Below are positions 8,083 through 16,292 of a DNA stretch of 64,000 nt, one piece after another. The position numbers and the translations under genes were made by a program. Location of the stretch: NCBI GenBank assembly GCA_963797675.1, contig CAWCQQ010000006.1, positions 186,001 through 250,000 of the forward strand, read 5' to 3'. This DNA comes from DASQPR01 sp963797675. Lineage in GTDB: Bacteria; Actinomycetota; Actinomycetes; Mycobacteriales; Micromonosporaceae. Within the stretch, counting starts at the first letter, position 1, and every line of letters starts with the position of its first letter. A model generated the notes under the pieces. The model searched no databases. It worked only from the letters and a program-made list of their open reading frames with translations, and was not told the origin of the DNA.

Positions 8083-8956
8083 GACCACCGAGGATCGTGA
8101 CGAACGTCGACGACGAGAACGTGGAGTATGCGGGCACGCTCGCATACCACGAGACCGACGTGGCGTTGTGGACCGAATCCTCGTACATGGTGTCTGCCCC
8201 ACTGTTCGTGTAGCCACGGACCTCGACCCAGTGCAGGATGGCCTTTGCCGGGTGACCGGTCAAGTGACTCCCGCTCGCCGACTCGTCCGCGTTCGCGGCG
8301 AAGGTCCAATCGCTCCAGATATCCGCGACCAGGTTGGCCTCGTACGCTGACTTCTGCGCGGCGGTAGGGCTGTCCGGCAGCGAGACCGGACTGTAGGTAG
8401 CGCCCATCGAGCCGAGGTAGTAGTTCAGCGCGTTGACCATCGGGTAGTTCCCGCTGCCGAGGTACCACGACGTGCCATCGGCCTGGGTCGTGCCGAGCCG
8501 TGACGCCGCGGTGGCCTGCGAGATGCTGATTCCTTCGGCGCCCACCGCCTCGACCAGCGTGGCCGGGCCGCAGTAGTAGTTGTTGATCTGCGCGACCTGG
8601 TTTCCGGTGATCGAATAGCTCGGTGCCGGTGCCCCGCCACCGCACGCCGGCTTGACTCCGGCGACGCGTACCGCGGCCTCGCAGATCGCCGGTGCCGTAC
8701 CGTGGCCGAACGCCATCGCGTAGAGCGCCTTCGCAGCCGCTTCCTTCGCGTTGAGTTGGCGCTGCTGGGCTGCGGTCAACGTCGGCGTCGGCATACCGGC
8801 GTTAGCGGCGTCCTTGTCCGCGTTGATGGCCGCCTGCTTGCCCGAGCCGGCCGCGAGGGCGGGGGTGCCCGTCATCGCCAGCATGCCGAGCGCGATCAGC
8901 GGCACCGCCGCGGCCTGCAGTATCGCTGTCTGCAGTATCTTTGCTCTGGTTCTCAA
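8066..8956 (-). CDS. Secreted C39-like (papain-fold) cysteine peptidase
   Basis: Start TTG 8956, preceded by GGAGGAG; about 296 residues. The signal peptide runs RTRAKILQTAILQAAAVPL with a cleavage site after ALA near residue 36. The mature part has an alpha-helical, Ala-rich segment and then a papain-like domain: catalytic Cys in NNYYCGPATLVEAVG (about residue 150) and catalytic His in ILHWVEVRGYT (about 235), matching peptidase C39-like proteins. The domain is exported and may cut peptides or cell-wall material; it lacks the ABC exporter attached to bacteriocin-processing C39 enzymes. A GTG at 8986 is possible but lacks the ribosome site. First gene of a pair with the lipoprotein gene. Confidence 0.8.
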   Translation of the reverse strand: MRTRAKILQTAILQAAAVPLIALGMLAMTGTPALAAGSGKQAAINADKDAANAGMPTPTLTAAQQRQLNAKEAAAKALYAMAFGHGTAPAICEAAVRVAGVKPACGGGAPAPSYSITGNQVAQINNYYCGPATLVEAVGAEGISISQATAASRLGTTQADGTSWYLGSGNYPMVNALNYYLGSMGATYSPVSLPDSPTAAQKSAYEANLVADIWSDWTFAANADESASGSHLTGHPAKAILHWVEVRGYTNSGADTMYEDSVHNATSVSWYASVPAYSTFSSSTFVTILGGRGYVF

Positions 8957-9311
8957 TGCTCCTCCAGTGGAGTCCGTGGGAGCCACAGAGAGCTCGGTGT
9001 GCTTGCACCGGGCTCTCGCCCCGTTCGGCGGCCGGTAGATTTACCGGCCGCCAAAATCTAAGCAAGGTGGACGCGCGCTGAGGAAGCTCGCGTCACGTTG
9101 GGGTCAGCGTGCGACGAGCACTTACCGGTGGCTTACCGCCAACCCGAGGACCCGGTGGCAGGCGCCTGCAAACAGACGATCATGACCTGGTACGCGTGAT
9201 CCACGCGTGCCGGCATCGGTTGGGAGTCGAGATCATCGCCCGGACGGCGCAGTTCGGGCCGGACGGTCCCACCGGGACAGTCCCAGCAAGACGGTCCGGC
9301 CACCCTGGCAG
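8957..9311 (-). promoter_or_regulatory. Structured leader upstream of the secreted peptidase; rest of gap empty
   Basis: Upstream of the TTG start, 9027-9052 holds a perfect 11-bp stem (GGCGGCCGGTA/TACCGGCCGCC, 4-nt loop), followed toward the gene by smaller GC-rich stems (ggggcgagagcccgg, cggtg-caag-cacaccg). The peptidase mRNA would carry this leader. It could be a riboswitch such as the c-di-AMP (ydaO-yuaA) class often found before actinobacterial cell-wall enzymes, but I cannot match its conserved core. From 9111 to 9311 I see only a GC-rich imperfect inverted repeat (GGCCGGAC near 9255, GTCCGGCC near 9295), possibly a terminator for the oxidoreductase gene. Confidence 0.35.
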
Positions 9312-10466
9312 TCAGTGGGAAGCAGGCAGCGCGGTCCATACCGAGTGGGACGCCGCGGACAGCTCGATCGCCTGCAGCACCCGTTGGACCTGGAGCGCGT
9401 CGGCGAACGACGGCCGCGGATCGGTGCCGGTGGCGATCGCCTCGATCAGATCGCGGACCTCGTGCGTGAACGAGTGCTCGTAGCCGATCAGGTGACCGGG
9501 CGGCCACCACGCCTGCATGTACGGGTGGGCCGGATCGGTCACCAGGATGCGGCGGAAACCCTGCTCGGGCGCCGGCAGTGCGTTGTCGAAGAACTCCAGC
9601 TCGTTCATGCGTTCCATGTCGAACGCGGCGGACCCGAGCGAGCCGTTGACCTCGATGCGCAGCGCGTTGCGGCGGCCGGTGGCGAACCGGGTTGCCTCGA
9701 AGCTCGCGATCGCGCCGCCATCGAGTCGACCGAAGAACAGTGCGGCGTCGTCGACGGTGACCGTGCCGGTGCCTCCGCTCGCACTTCCCGGACCGGCGGC
9801 CAGCGGCCGTTCCTTGATGAACGTCTCGGTCAGCGCGCTCACGCCGGTGAGCAGCCGGCCGGTCACGAACTGGGTCATGTCGACGATGTGCGCGCCGATA
9901 TCGCCGATCGCGCCGCTGCCGGCCAGATCCTTCTGCAGCCGCCAGACCAGCGGAAACGATGGGTCGACGATCCAGTCCTGCAGGTACGCGGCCCGTACGT
10001 GCCGGATGTCGCCCAGACGTCCGTCCGCGATCAGGTCGCGCAGCAGTGCCACCGCCGGTACGCGTCGATAGTTGAAACCGCACATGGCGCGTACGCCATG
10101 GTGGTGAGCCGCATCCGCGGCCGCGACCATCTCCTCGGCCTCGGCCACCGTGTTGGCCAAGGGCTTCTCGCACAGCACGTGCTTGCCGGCGGCGAGTGCG
10201 GCGATCGCGATCTCCGCGTGCGTGTCGCCCGGCGTGCAGATGTCGATCACGTCGACGTCGGAGCGCCCGACCACCTCACGCCAGTCGGTGACCGCATCCT
10301 CCCAGCCCAGACGGGATGCGACGGACGGATCCAGCGACCGGCCCGCGATCGCCACCATCTCGACCTCGAGCGGCAGGTCGAAGACCCGATTCACGGTCCG
10401 CCAGGCCTGGGAATGGGCCCGACCCATAAATTCGTATCCGATCATGCCGATCCGAAGCCGCGACAT
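9312..10466 (-). CDS. Gfo/Idh/MocA family NAD(P)-dependent oxidoreductase
   Basis: A 384-residue sugar- or inositol-type dehydrogenase. The N-terminal Rossmann motif is RIGMIGYEFMGRAHSQAW (GxxGxxG replaced by GYEFMG, as is usual in this subgroup). The cofactor-domain signature VLCEKPLANTVAEAEEM includes the EKP catalytic lysine at about residue 98; GFNYRRVPAVAL and GAIGDIGAHIVDM (about 178) mark the start of the C-terminal domain. Start ATG 10466 has GGTGG at good spacing. Only 33 bp separate it from the divergent polyphosphate kinase. The substrate is probably a sugar or polyol, but nothing adjacent fixes it. Confidence 0.9.
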   Translation of the reverse strand: MSRLRIGMIGYEFMGRAHSQAWRTVNRVFDLPLEVEMVAIAGRSLDPSVASRLGWEDAVTDWREVVGRSDVDVIDICTPGDTHAEIAIAALAAGKHVLCEKPLANTVAEAEEMVAAADAAHHHGVRAMCGFNYRRVPAVALLRDLIADGRLGDIRHVRAAYLQDWIVDPSFPLVWRLQKDLAGSGAIGDIGAHIVDMTQFVTGRLLTGVSALTETFIKERPLAAGPGSASGGTGTVTVDDAALFFGRLDGGAIASFEATRFATGRRNALRIEVNGSLGSAAFDMERMNELEFFDNALPAPEQGFRRILVTDPAHPYMQAWWPPGHLIGYEHSFTHEVRDLIEAIATGTDPRPSFADALQVQRVLQAIELSAASHSVWTALPASH

Positions 10467-10499
10467 GCGATCCACCGTATCGTAAATCGAGGGGTGAGC

Positions 10500-11402
10500 A
10501 TGGCGACCGAGTCGGATGCGGCGAGAAGACTGCTCGAGTCGTTGGGTGAGTACCGAGTCGAGTTCGATCTCGACGGTGAACCCGACCTGGTCAACATGGA
10601 CGGCCACCGGCTCGAGACGTGGCGGCAGAGCTTCCCCTACCCGCAGCGGATGACCCGGACCGAATACGACCGGGTGAAGCGGCAGCAGCAGATCGAGCTG
10701 CTCAAGCTGCAGACCTGGATCAAGCGGACCGGTCGCCGGGTCGCGATCCTGTTCGAGGGCCGCGACGCCGCGGGCAAAGGCGGGACGATCAAACGCTTCA
10801 TTCAACACCTCAACCCCAGGGGTACGAAGATCGTCGCGCTGGACAAGCCCTCGCCGCGCGAGGAGTCCCAGTGGTATTTCCAGCGTTACATCGCCCTGCT
10901 TCCGGCCGCGGGCGAACTCGTGCTGTTCGACCGGTCCTGGTACAACCGGGCCGGCGTCGAGCGGGTGATGGGCTTCTGCACTGACGGGCAGTATCAGGAG
11001 TTTCTGCGGGAGACGCCTGAGCTGGAGCGCATGCTGATCAACTCCGGACTCGATCTGGTCAAGTTCTGGTTCTCGGTCTCCCGGGACGAGCAGCGCACCC
11101 GGTTCGCGTTGCGGCAGCTGGACCCGGTGCGGCGCTGGAAGCTGTCGCCGATGGACCTCGCGTCGCTGGATCGATGGGACGACTACACGCGTGCGAAGGA
11201 GATGATGTTCTTTCACACCGACACCGCCGACGCACCCTGGACCGTCGTGAAGAGCAACGACAAGAAGCGTGCCCGGGTCGAGGCGATGCGCTGGGTGCTG
11301 TCGCGGTTCGAGTACCCCGACAAGGACTACGACATCGTCGGCGTTCCGGATGCGCGGATCGTGATGCCGGCCAAGGACGCGGTCGAACCGTCCGAGACGT
11401 GA
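10500..11402 (+). CDS. ppk2: Polyphosphate kinase 2
   Basis: A 300-residue PPK2 that moves phosphate between polyphosphate and nucleoside diphosphates. Walker A is LFEGRDAAGKGGTIKR (about residues 82-97), the next conserved block is GTKIVALDKPSPREESQWYF, Walker B and lid are VLFDRSWYNRAGVERVMGFC (about 141-160), and the C-terminus has PWTVVKSNDKKRARVEAMR; all are hallmarks of single-domain class I PPK2. Start ATG 10500 follows GAGGGG at 10489-10494. Cytoplasmic. Divergent from the oxidoreductase, with room for only overlapping promoters. Confidence 0.95.
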   Translation: MATESDAARRLLESLGEYRVEFDLDGEPDLVNMDGHRLETWRQSFPYPQRMTRTEYDRVKRQQQIELLKLQTWIKRTGRRVAILFEGRDAAGKGGTIKRFIQHLNPRGTKIVALDKPSPREESQWYFQRYIALLPAAGELVLFDRSWYNRAGVERVMGFCTDGQYQEFLRETPELERMLINSGLDLVKFWFSVSRDEQRTRFALRQLDPVRRWKLSPMDLASLDRWDDYTRAKEMMFFHTDTADAPWTVVKSNDKKRARVEAMRWVLSRFEYPDKDYDIVGVPDARIVMPAKDAVEPSET

Positions 11403-11563
11403 CATAAGACCGGCCGTATCGATACATCGCACCGACTGTGCGTCCTCGCGAATGTGAGCCCTGCTACACCCTATACGTTGCGTACTGGTCTGATCGCGGA
11501 CCGGTTCCGGTCGGGTCATCGGTACGCCGTAACTGTCGTCAGCGGTGTCGTCAGACGGGTGCC

Positions 11564-11889
11564 ATGAATCCTCGCAACAGCCTTCGCAACAAGATCATAG
11601 CGGTGTTGGTGTCGCTCGCCGCGCTGTGGTCGTTCGCCGCGTTCGTCACCGTCAAGGACGGCGTCAGCCTCGTCTGGTTCGCCACGCTGGAACAGCAGGT
11701 CGCGAAGCCGACGCTCGCGGTCGTCGTGGCGATCCAGGAGGAGCGTCGCAGCTCGCGCTGAATCTGGAACCGGAGATCCCGCTGCTGATGTGCGACGCCC
11801 GCGATCGGGCGTCCTCCCGGACGGCGTTGCTAACGCTGGTCGAACACGTCATCGGACTACGCCGCCGCCGAAGCCTGACCCTGGCATGA
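11564..11889 (+). pseudogene. Conservon remnant: 5' end of a sensor kinase joined to 3' end of a GTPase
   Basis: From ATG 11564 the first 62 residues (NSLRNKIIAVLVSLAALWSF, then TVKDGVSLVWF and VVVAIQEERR) match the start of nitrate-sensor-type histidine kinases of actinobacterial conservons (CvnA). The frame ends at TGA 11759-11761. In another frame, from about 11750 to 11889, ALNLEPEIPLLMCDARDR and TALLTLVEHVIGLRRRRS match the end of the conservon GTPase (CvnD). Everything between (kinase core, CvnB, CvnC, most of CvnD) is gone. I infer one internal deletion with its junction near 11750. The small membrane peptide may still be made. Confidence 0.7.
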
Positions 11890-11963
11890 CGCACCGGCAT
11901 GAGCACCGCGATGATCATCGTGGCCGGTCCGGATGTGAGCGCAGCTACCGCTTCCTGCAGCAG

Positions 11964-12338
11964 ATGCGCTATAACGTACCGGTGACCGAAGCCCGATCCA
12001 CCCTGAGCGTCGACAAGATCGACGGGGACCCGGCCGACGTCACCGTGTTCGCGATCGCCGGCGAACTCGACCTCGCGACGATCACGATGCTCAAGGATGT
12101 CGTCGGTGGTGCGCTGGTCGAGGGCGGTAGGACGGTCGTCCTCGACCTGTCCGAGCTGTCGTTCTGCGACTCGACCGGGCTCGGTTCGTTCGTCGCGCTC
12201 TATCGGCAGGCCGAGGCGGTCGGCGCCGTACTCGTGCTGGCGTCGCCACGCAAGCGGGTTGCCGATCTGCTCCAGATCTCCGGCATCAATCAGGTGGTGA
12301 AGGTCTACGACTCGGTCGACGAGGTGCGTGCGTCCTGA
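11964..12338 (+). CDS. STAS-domain anti-anti-sigma factor
   Basis: About 124 residues (ATG 11964) or 118 residues (GTG 11982); neither start has a good Shine-Dalgarno sequence. The protein is a single STAS domain: VFAIAGELDLATITMLKDVV at the N-terminus and VVLDLSELSFCDSTGLGSFV in the middle, where the Ser of DSTG is the residue phosphorylated by RsbW-type kinases. The C-terminal half (VLASPRKRVADLLQISGINQ) is normal. In the partner-switch model it binds an anti-sigma kinase when unphosphorylated. Possible partners nearby are the STAS-HATPase fusion at 13361 and the broken PP2C phosphatase at 22160. Confidence 0.88.
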   Translation: MRYNVPVTEARSTLSVDKIDGDPADVTVFAIAGELDLATITMLKDVVGGALVEGGRTVVLDLSELSFCDSTGLGSFVALYRQAEAVGAVLVLASPRKRVADLLQISGINQVVKVYDSVDEVRAS

Positions 12339-12375
12339 TGATCTCCCACGGTTGACGTACTCCAGCCGTGGGTAA

Positions 12376-13368
12376 ATGGTCGCCATGAACACCGTGGATC
12401 GGGCCATCAGCGGCATTAACACGTTCCAGCAACGCTTTCTCGCGTACCCGTTTGCGGTTCTCGTCAAGTTCGGTGACGACCAGGCCGGCAATCTCGCGGC
12501 GCTGATGGCGTACTACGCGTTTATCTCGATCTTCCCGCTCTTCCTCGTTTTCGCCACGGTCCTCGGCTACGTCCTGCGCGACTATCCGAGCCTCGATCAC
12601 CGGCTGCTGCACTCGGCGGTCATCGACTTTCCGCTGATCGGTGCCCAGATCAAGCAGAGCGGTCTGGCCGGGCACTGGTACACGCTGGTCATTTCGTTCG
12701 CGATCAGCGTGTGGGGCGCGCAGGGCCTGGCTCGAGCGATCCAGACCGCATTCAACACGTTGTGGGGAGTCCCGTTCACGGATCGCCCGAACTTCGGCGT
12801 TATGTTGCTCCGCAGCGCCGGGCTCACCACCATCATGGGCCTGGCCATCCTGACCACCGGATTGCTGTCCGGTGTCGGCAGCCTCAGCAGTTCGCTGGGG
12901 ATCACGCTGCGTGTGCTCTCGTTCCTCGCCTCGATCGCGATCAACGTGGGCGCGTTTCTGCTCGCGTTCCGCCTGGCTACCGCGCGCACGGTACGGTTCG
13001 GTGATTTCGCACGGTCCGCGGTCGCCGCCGCGCTGATCTGGCAGGCACTGCTCGCGGCCGGCTCGCTGCTCATCGCACACGAGGTCGCTCACCAGCAGGA
13101 GTTGTACGGTGCGGTCGGGGTCGTCCTGGGCCTGCTCGCGTGGCTGAACCTGCAGTCGGCGCTGACGCTGTTCGCAGTCGAGGCGGACGTCGTGCGCTCC
13201 AAGCGGCTGTGGCCCCGAAGCGTGACTCCGCCGCCGTTGACGCGCGCGGACCGGCGGGCCTATCGGGGATACGCGAAGACCACCATGCGCCTGCCGGAGG
13301 CCGAGGTCACGGTCGATGTACAGTTCGCCGCGGCACCGCCGCAGGAATCGCCGCCGCCGGTCACGTGA
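12376..13368 (+). CDS. YihY/BrkB family integral membrane protein
   Basis: A 330-residue protein with six predicted membrane helices. Family features are the N-terminal KFGDDQAGNLAALMAYYAF block (about residues 33-51), SIFPLFLVFATVLGY, WGAQGLARAIQTAFNTLWGV (about 113-132), and the late WLNLQSALTLFAVEADVVR. The function of the family is not established. Two ATGs nine bases apart (12376, 12385) could start it; TAAATG ends six bases before the second. The C-terminal 50 residues are cytoplasmic. Its stop overlaps the stop of the convergent STAS-HATPase gene by eight bases. Confidence 0.9.
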   Translation: MVAMNTVDRAISGINTFQQRFLAYPFAVLVKFGDDQAGNLAALMAYYAFISIFPLFLVFATVLGYVLRDYPSLDHRLLHSAVIDFPLIGAQIKQSGLAGHWYTLVISFAISVWGAQGLARAIQTAFNTLWGVPFTDRPNFGVMLLRSAGLTTIMGLAILTTGLLSGVGSLSSSLGITLRVLSFLASIAINVGAFLLAFRLATARTVRFGDFARSAVAAALIWQALLAAGSLLIAHEVAHQQELYGAVGVVLGLLAWLNLQSALTLFAVEADVVRSKRLWPRSVTPPPLTRADRRAYRGYAKTTMRLPEAEVTVDVQFAAAPPQESPPPVT

Positions 13369-14287
13369 GCCGTACGTTGGCCCAGACGACCTTCCCGTCG
13401 CCGGTCGGGCTGCTGCCCCATGCATCGGCCATGGCATCGAGCACGAGCAGTCCGCGACCGTGCTCATCGCTCGGAGCCCCGGCCGTGCCGGGTGCCGGTC
13501 GGAACATCGGTCGGGGATCGGCGTCACGGACCTCCACCGACAGCTGATCGTCGGCCAGCCGCAATGTCATGTTCATTGGCGTACGCGCGTGTGTCACCGC
13601 GTTCGTGACCAGCTCGGATGCGATCAGTTCGGCGAGGCTCGCGACCCGGCCGATGCCCCAACCGGCGCAGACGTCCAGGACGAATCGACGAGCCCGAGCG
13701 GGTGCGTCCCGGTCCGGGTTCAGAGCCAGCGACCGGCGCTGCGGGACCGGCAGTGCGGTTGCGGCAGCACTGGCACGGTCGACGCTGTCATACAACGCGA
13801 TGGTGCCATCGATGCTGCCATCGATGCTGCCGTCGATGCCGTCGTCGAGATCAGAGTCCGTGGGCAGCGGTTCGACGCTCGGCTCGGTGGTCGGTCCGAT
13901 TGCCGGGTCGGTGGTCGAGTCGGTGGCCGGCTCGGTTGCCTGGTCGGTGGCCGGCGACGTCGTCGGCGCGGTGGTCTGCTGGGTGGTCGGGGCGGTGCCG
14001 GCCACTGAACGGATCATCGTGGCCGCCTCCGAGCTGGCGCCGGCGATCGCGATGGTGGTGCCGGGCCACAGCCGTGACTGCTGCGCGAACTCGCTGAGAG
14101 CGCCGAGCGCCCGTTCGGATACCACCACGAGGTGCTCGGCATCGACGATCAGGGCGATCGGTGCATCCGCGACGACATCGCGCAGGGCGATCATCATGCG
14201 TGCGGCCGTGTTCGAGTCGAGCGTGCCGAACAGAGCGACGACCGCGACCGGCAGGCGTGACTTCACTTGGCAGATGAGCGTCGTCAT
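13361..14287 (-). CDS. STAS-HATPase fusion (anti-sigma antagonist plus RsbW-like kinase)
   Basis: Start ATG 14287 gives 308 residues; a GTG at 14371 would only add an unlikely extension. Residues about 5-105 look like a degenerate STAS domain (VAVVALFGTLDSNTAARMMI, LIVDAEHLVVVSERALGAL). A disordered linker of about 80 residues follows, Thr/Pro/Ala-rich, then acidic with DGS repeats made by 12-bp DNA repeats at 13808-13843. Residues about 195-308 are a GHKL ATPase of the RsbW/SpoIIAB type: N-box ELIASELVTNAVTHA, G1 box DADPRPMF, G2 EHGRGLLVLDAMADAWG. The STAS part has no DST/DSS Ser motif, so it may be a docking domain only. Likely a cytoplasmic switch kinase. Confidence 0.82.
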   Translation of the reverse strand: MTTLICQVKSRLPVAVVALFGTLDSNTAARMMIALRDVVADAPIALIVDAEHLVVVSERALGALSEFAQQSRLWPGTTIAIAGASSEAATMIRSVAGTAPTTQQTTAPTTSPATDQATEPATDSTTDPAIGPTTEPSVEPLPTDSDLDDGIDGSIDGSIDGTIALYDSVDRASAAATALPVPQRRSLALNPDRDAPARARRFVLDVCAGWGIGRVASLAELIASELVTNAVTHARTPMNMTLRLADDQLSVEVRDADPRPMFRPAPGTAGAPSDEHGRGLLVLDAMADAWGSSPTGDGKVVWANVRLT

Positions 14288-14572
14288 AGGAGCCAGCGCT
14301 CCGCAAGGCGGCGCATGAATGAGCCGTACATATCGCGCCTCCGCAACTGTGCGTGCCGGGGCCGCACACACCAGTTTCTCTGTCCGACTTCTCTACCCAA
14401 CTTCGCACAGTCCACACATTGCTCACCGCGACGTCGCCGGTTCACCGGTTGGCCCGGACAGACTACGCGTCCCGGTTCGGCGTCAGGTTTAGTGGATGGC
14501 CACGATGGGCACGTTCTGGCTACCCCGTCCGACCGCATGAGCACGTCAGCATGCAATGACAAGGAGGATGCC

Positions 14573-14770
14573 ATGCGCGTAGGCGCCGTGGTTATCGTCA
14601 TCTGGTTGATTATCGGCGCGATCGCCGCCGGTCAACGAGGCTACTTCAATAACTCGAAGACGAGTTGCGCCAAGGCCAGCAACACGATCATCACGATCGT
14701 CGCCGGACCGCTGAACTACGTGGGAATCAACCCGAAGGTCAGCTGCGCTGCCCCCCAGCCGTCCAAGTAA
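14573..14770 (+). CDS. Small single-helix membrane protein
   Basis: 65 residues from ATG 14573 with a strong AAGGAGG at 14561-14567. The N-terminus is one membrane helix (RVGAVVIVIWLIIGAIAAG), followed by QRGYFNNSKTSCAKASNTII and a second weakly hydrophobic stretch with two Cys. Similar short proteins of unknown function are common in actinobacteria. Followed by a clear terminator. Confidence 0.75.
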   Translation: MRVGAVVIVIWLIIGAIAAGQRGYFNNSKTSCAKASNTIITIVAGPLNYVGINPKVSCAAPQPSK

Positions 14771-14785
14771 CACCACCCGCGTGCC

Positions 14786-14813
14786 GCGGCCTGCTCCGTC
14801 CGGAGTAGGCCGC
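14786..14813 (+). terminator. Hairpin terminator
   Basis: gcggcctgctccg and cggagtaggccgc pair over 13 bp (one G-T wobble) with a 2-nt loop, 15 bp after the small membrane protein's stop. Confidence 0.75.
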
Positions 14814-14901
14814 GACGTTTATGTCCGGCCTGTTTGGGCATAGGACAGCGGTAAGCCCGTTTCTCACCGAGACGGGTCACCGGATCAGAGAGGAGGCCCT
14901 C

Positions 14902-15354
14902 GTGGCGCGCAAGAGTGCACGCAGCGTCAACGCAAGCACCCTCAGGAGTAGCGGGGAAGCGCTCGCGGACAAGGCCGTGAACACATGGAACGGCGTCGCG
15001 GCAACGGTCGAGGAGGTCGCGGCGCGGGCACAGTCCGTGTCGCACGACGCTCAGGGATCGGTACGCGACGCTGCGAAATCGGCGCGCAAGGCACGGAAGA
15101 ACGCGCAGAAGCAGCTGACCGACGCGCGTAAGACCGTGAAGGGTGCGCGGCGCGAGACCGCGCGAAGGACCGGTGCGGCCCGCGACGCCCTCGCCGGGCG
15201 GAAGCCGAGCCGCAGGTGGCCGGCGTTCCTCACCGTTATCGGTATCGGAGTCGGCGCCGCATTGGGCGCGGCCGGCGCACGGATGGCCCGGCGCGATGCG
15301 GCTCTCGACGTCGATCGCGACGGCTCCGGCGCTGGTACTCTCCGGCCGCTCTAG
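14902..15354 (+). CDS. Basic coiled-coil protein with C-terminal membrane anchor
   Basis: 150 residues from GTG 14902, with GAGGAGG at 14890-14896. The N-terminal 100 residues are helical, rich in Ala, Lys and Arg (KSARKARKNAQKQLTDARKT), resembling histone-H1-like or apolipoprotein-like repeats; then LTVIGIGVGAALGAAGARMA is one membrane helix, followed by a short acidic tail. No enzyme motif. The reading frame that continues after the stop looks like a protein tail, so a frameshift near the end is possible. An earlier ATG at 14821 lacks a ribosome site. Confidence 0.7.
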   Translation: MARKSARSVNASTLRSSGEALADKAVNTWNGVAATVEEVAARAQSVSHDAQGSVRDAAKSARKARKNAQKQLTDARKTVKGARRETARRTGAARDALAGRKPSRRWPAFLTVIGIGVGAALGAAGARMARRDAALDVDRDGSGAGTLRPL

Positions 15355-15415
15355 TGCCGGTGGCTTTGGTGCTGGCCGGGTTGGTGCCGGCGCTCAGCGG
15401 ACCGGTGCCGGCGGC

Positions 15416-15649
15416 GTGACCGGCGGAGTCAACGGCACGCTCGTCGACAGCAGCCTCATCGATGCCAACCGGCTTGAGGCCGACATGGCCGGCGCGGTGA
15501 ACACGGCGAACGTCCCGGCACCGCCGTCGAAGCCGATCCCCACGGCTGCGCCGACGATCCCCACGGCTGCACCCGCGGTGCCGTCGGCGACGACGGACCC
15601 GTCTGCGGTGAACGGCTCGGCGAAGAAGCCGAGCAAGCCTTCCGAATAA
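15416..15649 (+). CDS. Uncertain short ORF, perhaps the displaced tail of the preceding protein
   Basis: From a GTG at 15416 the frame encodes about 77 residues: VNGTLVDSSLIDANRLEADM, then a Pro/Ala/Thr repeat (IPTAAPTIPTAAPAVPSA) ending KKPSKPSE. No ribosome site precedes it. The frame is open from 15143 and overlaps the previous gene, and its Lys/Pro tail suits a cytoplasmic extension of that membrane protein, so it may be read only if a frameshift is real. It may equally be noncoding. Confidence 0.3.
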   Translation: MTGGVNGTLVDSSLIDANRLEADMAGAVNTANVPAPPSKPIPTAAPTIPTAAPAVPSATTDPSAVNGSAKKPSKPSE

Positions 15650-15667
15650 GTCGGCCGCCTGCACGAC

Positions 15668-15718
15668 GCGGTTGGCTGAACGATGCGGTTGGCTGAACGA
15701 TGCGGTTGGCTGCACGAC
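15668..15718. repeat. Three 17-bp tandem repeats with an embedded TGA
   Basis: gcggttggctgaacgat at 15668-15684 and 15685-15701, and a variant at 15702-15718. Confidence 0.85.
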
Positions 15719-15753
15719 GCGACTCGCTACTGAGTCAACGCGAGTCAGTAGCC

Positions 15754-15784
15754 GATGCGGCGGGACCTACGGTCTCGCCGCATC
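15754..15784. terminator. Bidirectional hairpin terminator
   Basis: gatgcggcgggacc and ggtctcgccgcatc form a 14-bp stem (one wobble) with a 3-nt loop, between convergent genes. A second perfect 8-bp hairpin (gctactga/tcagtagc, 15726-15752) lies next to it. Confidence 0.75.
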
Positions 15785-15797
15785 GTGCTGCTAGGGC

Positions 15798-16244
15798 TCA
15801 GTCGTCGTGGTGCGGCAGCTGGACGAGCGATGCGAAGAAGTCGTCGATCTGCTTCACGACGGCGAGAAACTCGTCGAAGTCGACCGGCTTGCGGACGTAC
15901 GCGTTCGCATGCCGCTGATAGCTGGTGAGCACATCCGACTGCGCTTCCGACGTGGTCAGGACGACGATCGGGATGTCGCAGAGCGCCGGGTCGGACTTCA
16001 TGTCGGCGAGCACCTCGTGGCCGCTGCGCCGGGGCAGATTCAGGTCCAGCATGACCAGATCGGGCCGGGTCGCGTTGGCGTACTCGCCTTCCCGTCGCAC
16101 GTACGCGAGGGCCGCCTCGCCGTCCGTGACCACGTTCAGATTGTTCTCGATATGCCGCTCGGCAAACGCCTCCCGGGTCATCAGGATGTCGCCGGGGTCG
16201 TCTTCGACCAGGAGGACCTCGATCCGCGCGCGACGAGATGTCAT
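15798..16244 (-). CDS. Rcp1-like single-domain response regulator
   Basis: 148 residues from ATG 16244 (GAAGAGG upstream): one receiver domain. Acidic pocket VLLVEDDPGD at the N-terminus, phospho-acceptor Asp in DLVMLDLNLPRRSG (about residue 65), Thr in PIVVLTTSEAQ, Lys in YVRKPVDF (about 118). The DPGD and LNLPRRSG forms are typical of Rcp1, the partner of phytochrome-like kinases. No output domain, so it acts by protein contact or as a phosphate relay. It lies 48 bp downstream of its probable kinase gene. Confidence 0.92.
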   Translation of the reverse strand: MTSRRARIEVLLVEDDPGDILMTREAFAERHIENNLNVVTDGEAALAYVRREGEYANATRPDLVMLDLNLPRRSGHEVLADMKSDPALCDIPIVVLTTSEAQSDVLTSYQRHANAYVRKPVDFDEFLAVVKQIDDFFASLVQLPHHDD

Positions 16245-16292
16245 TGGTACCTCTTCATTGTCGGCCGAAGTACGCAGAGTAGCCGATCGCAC

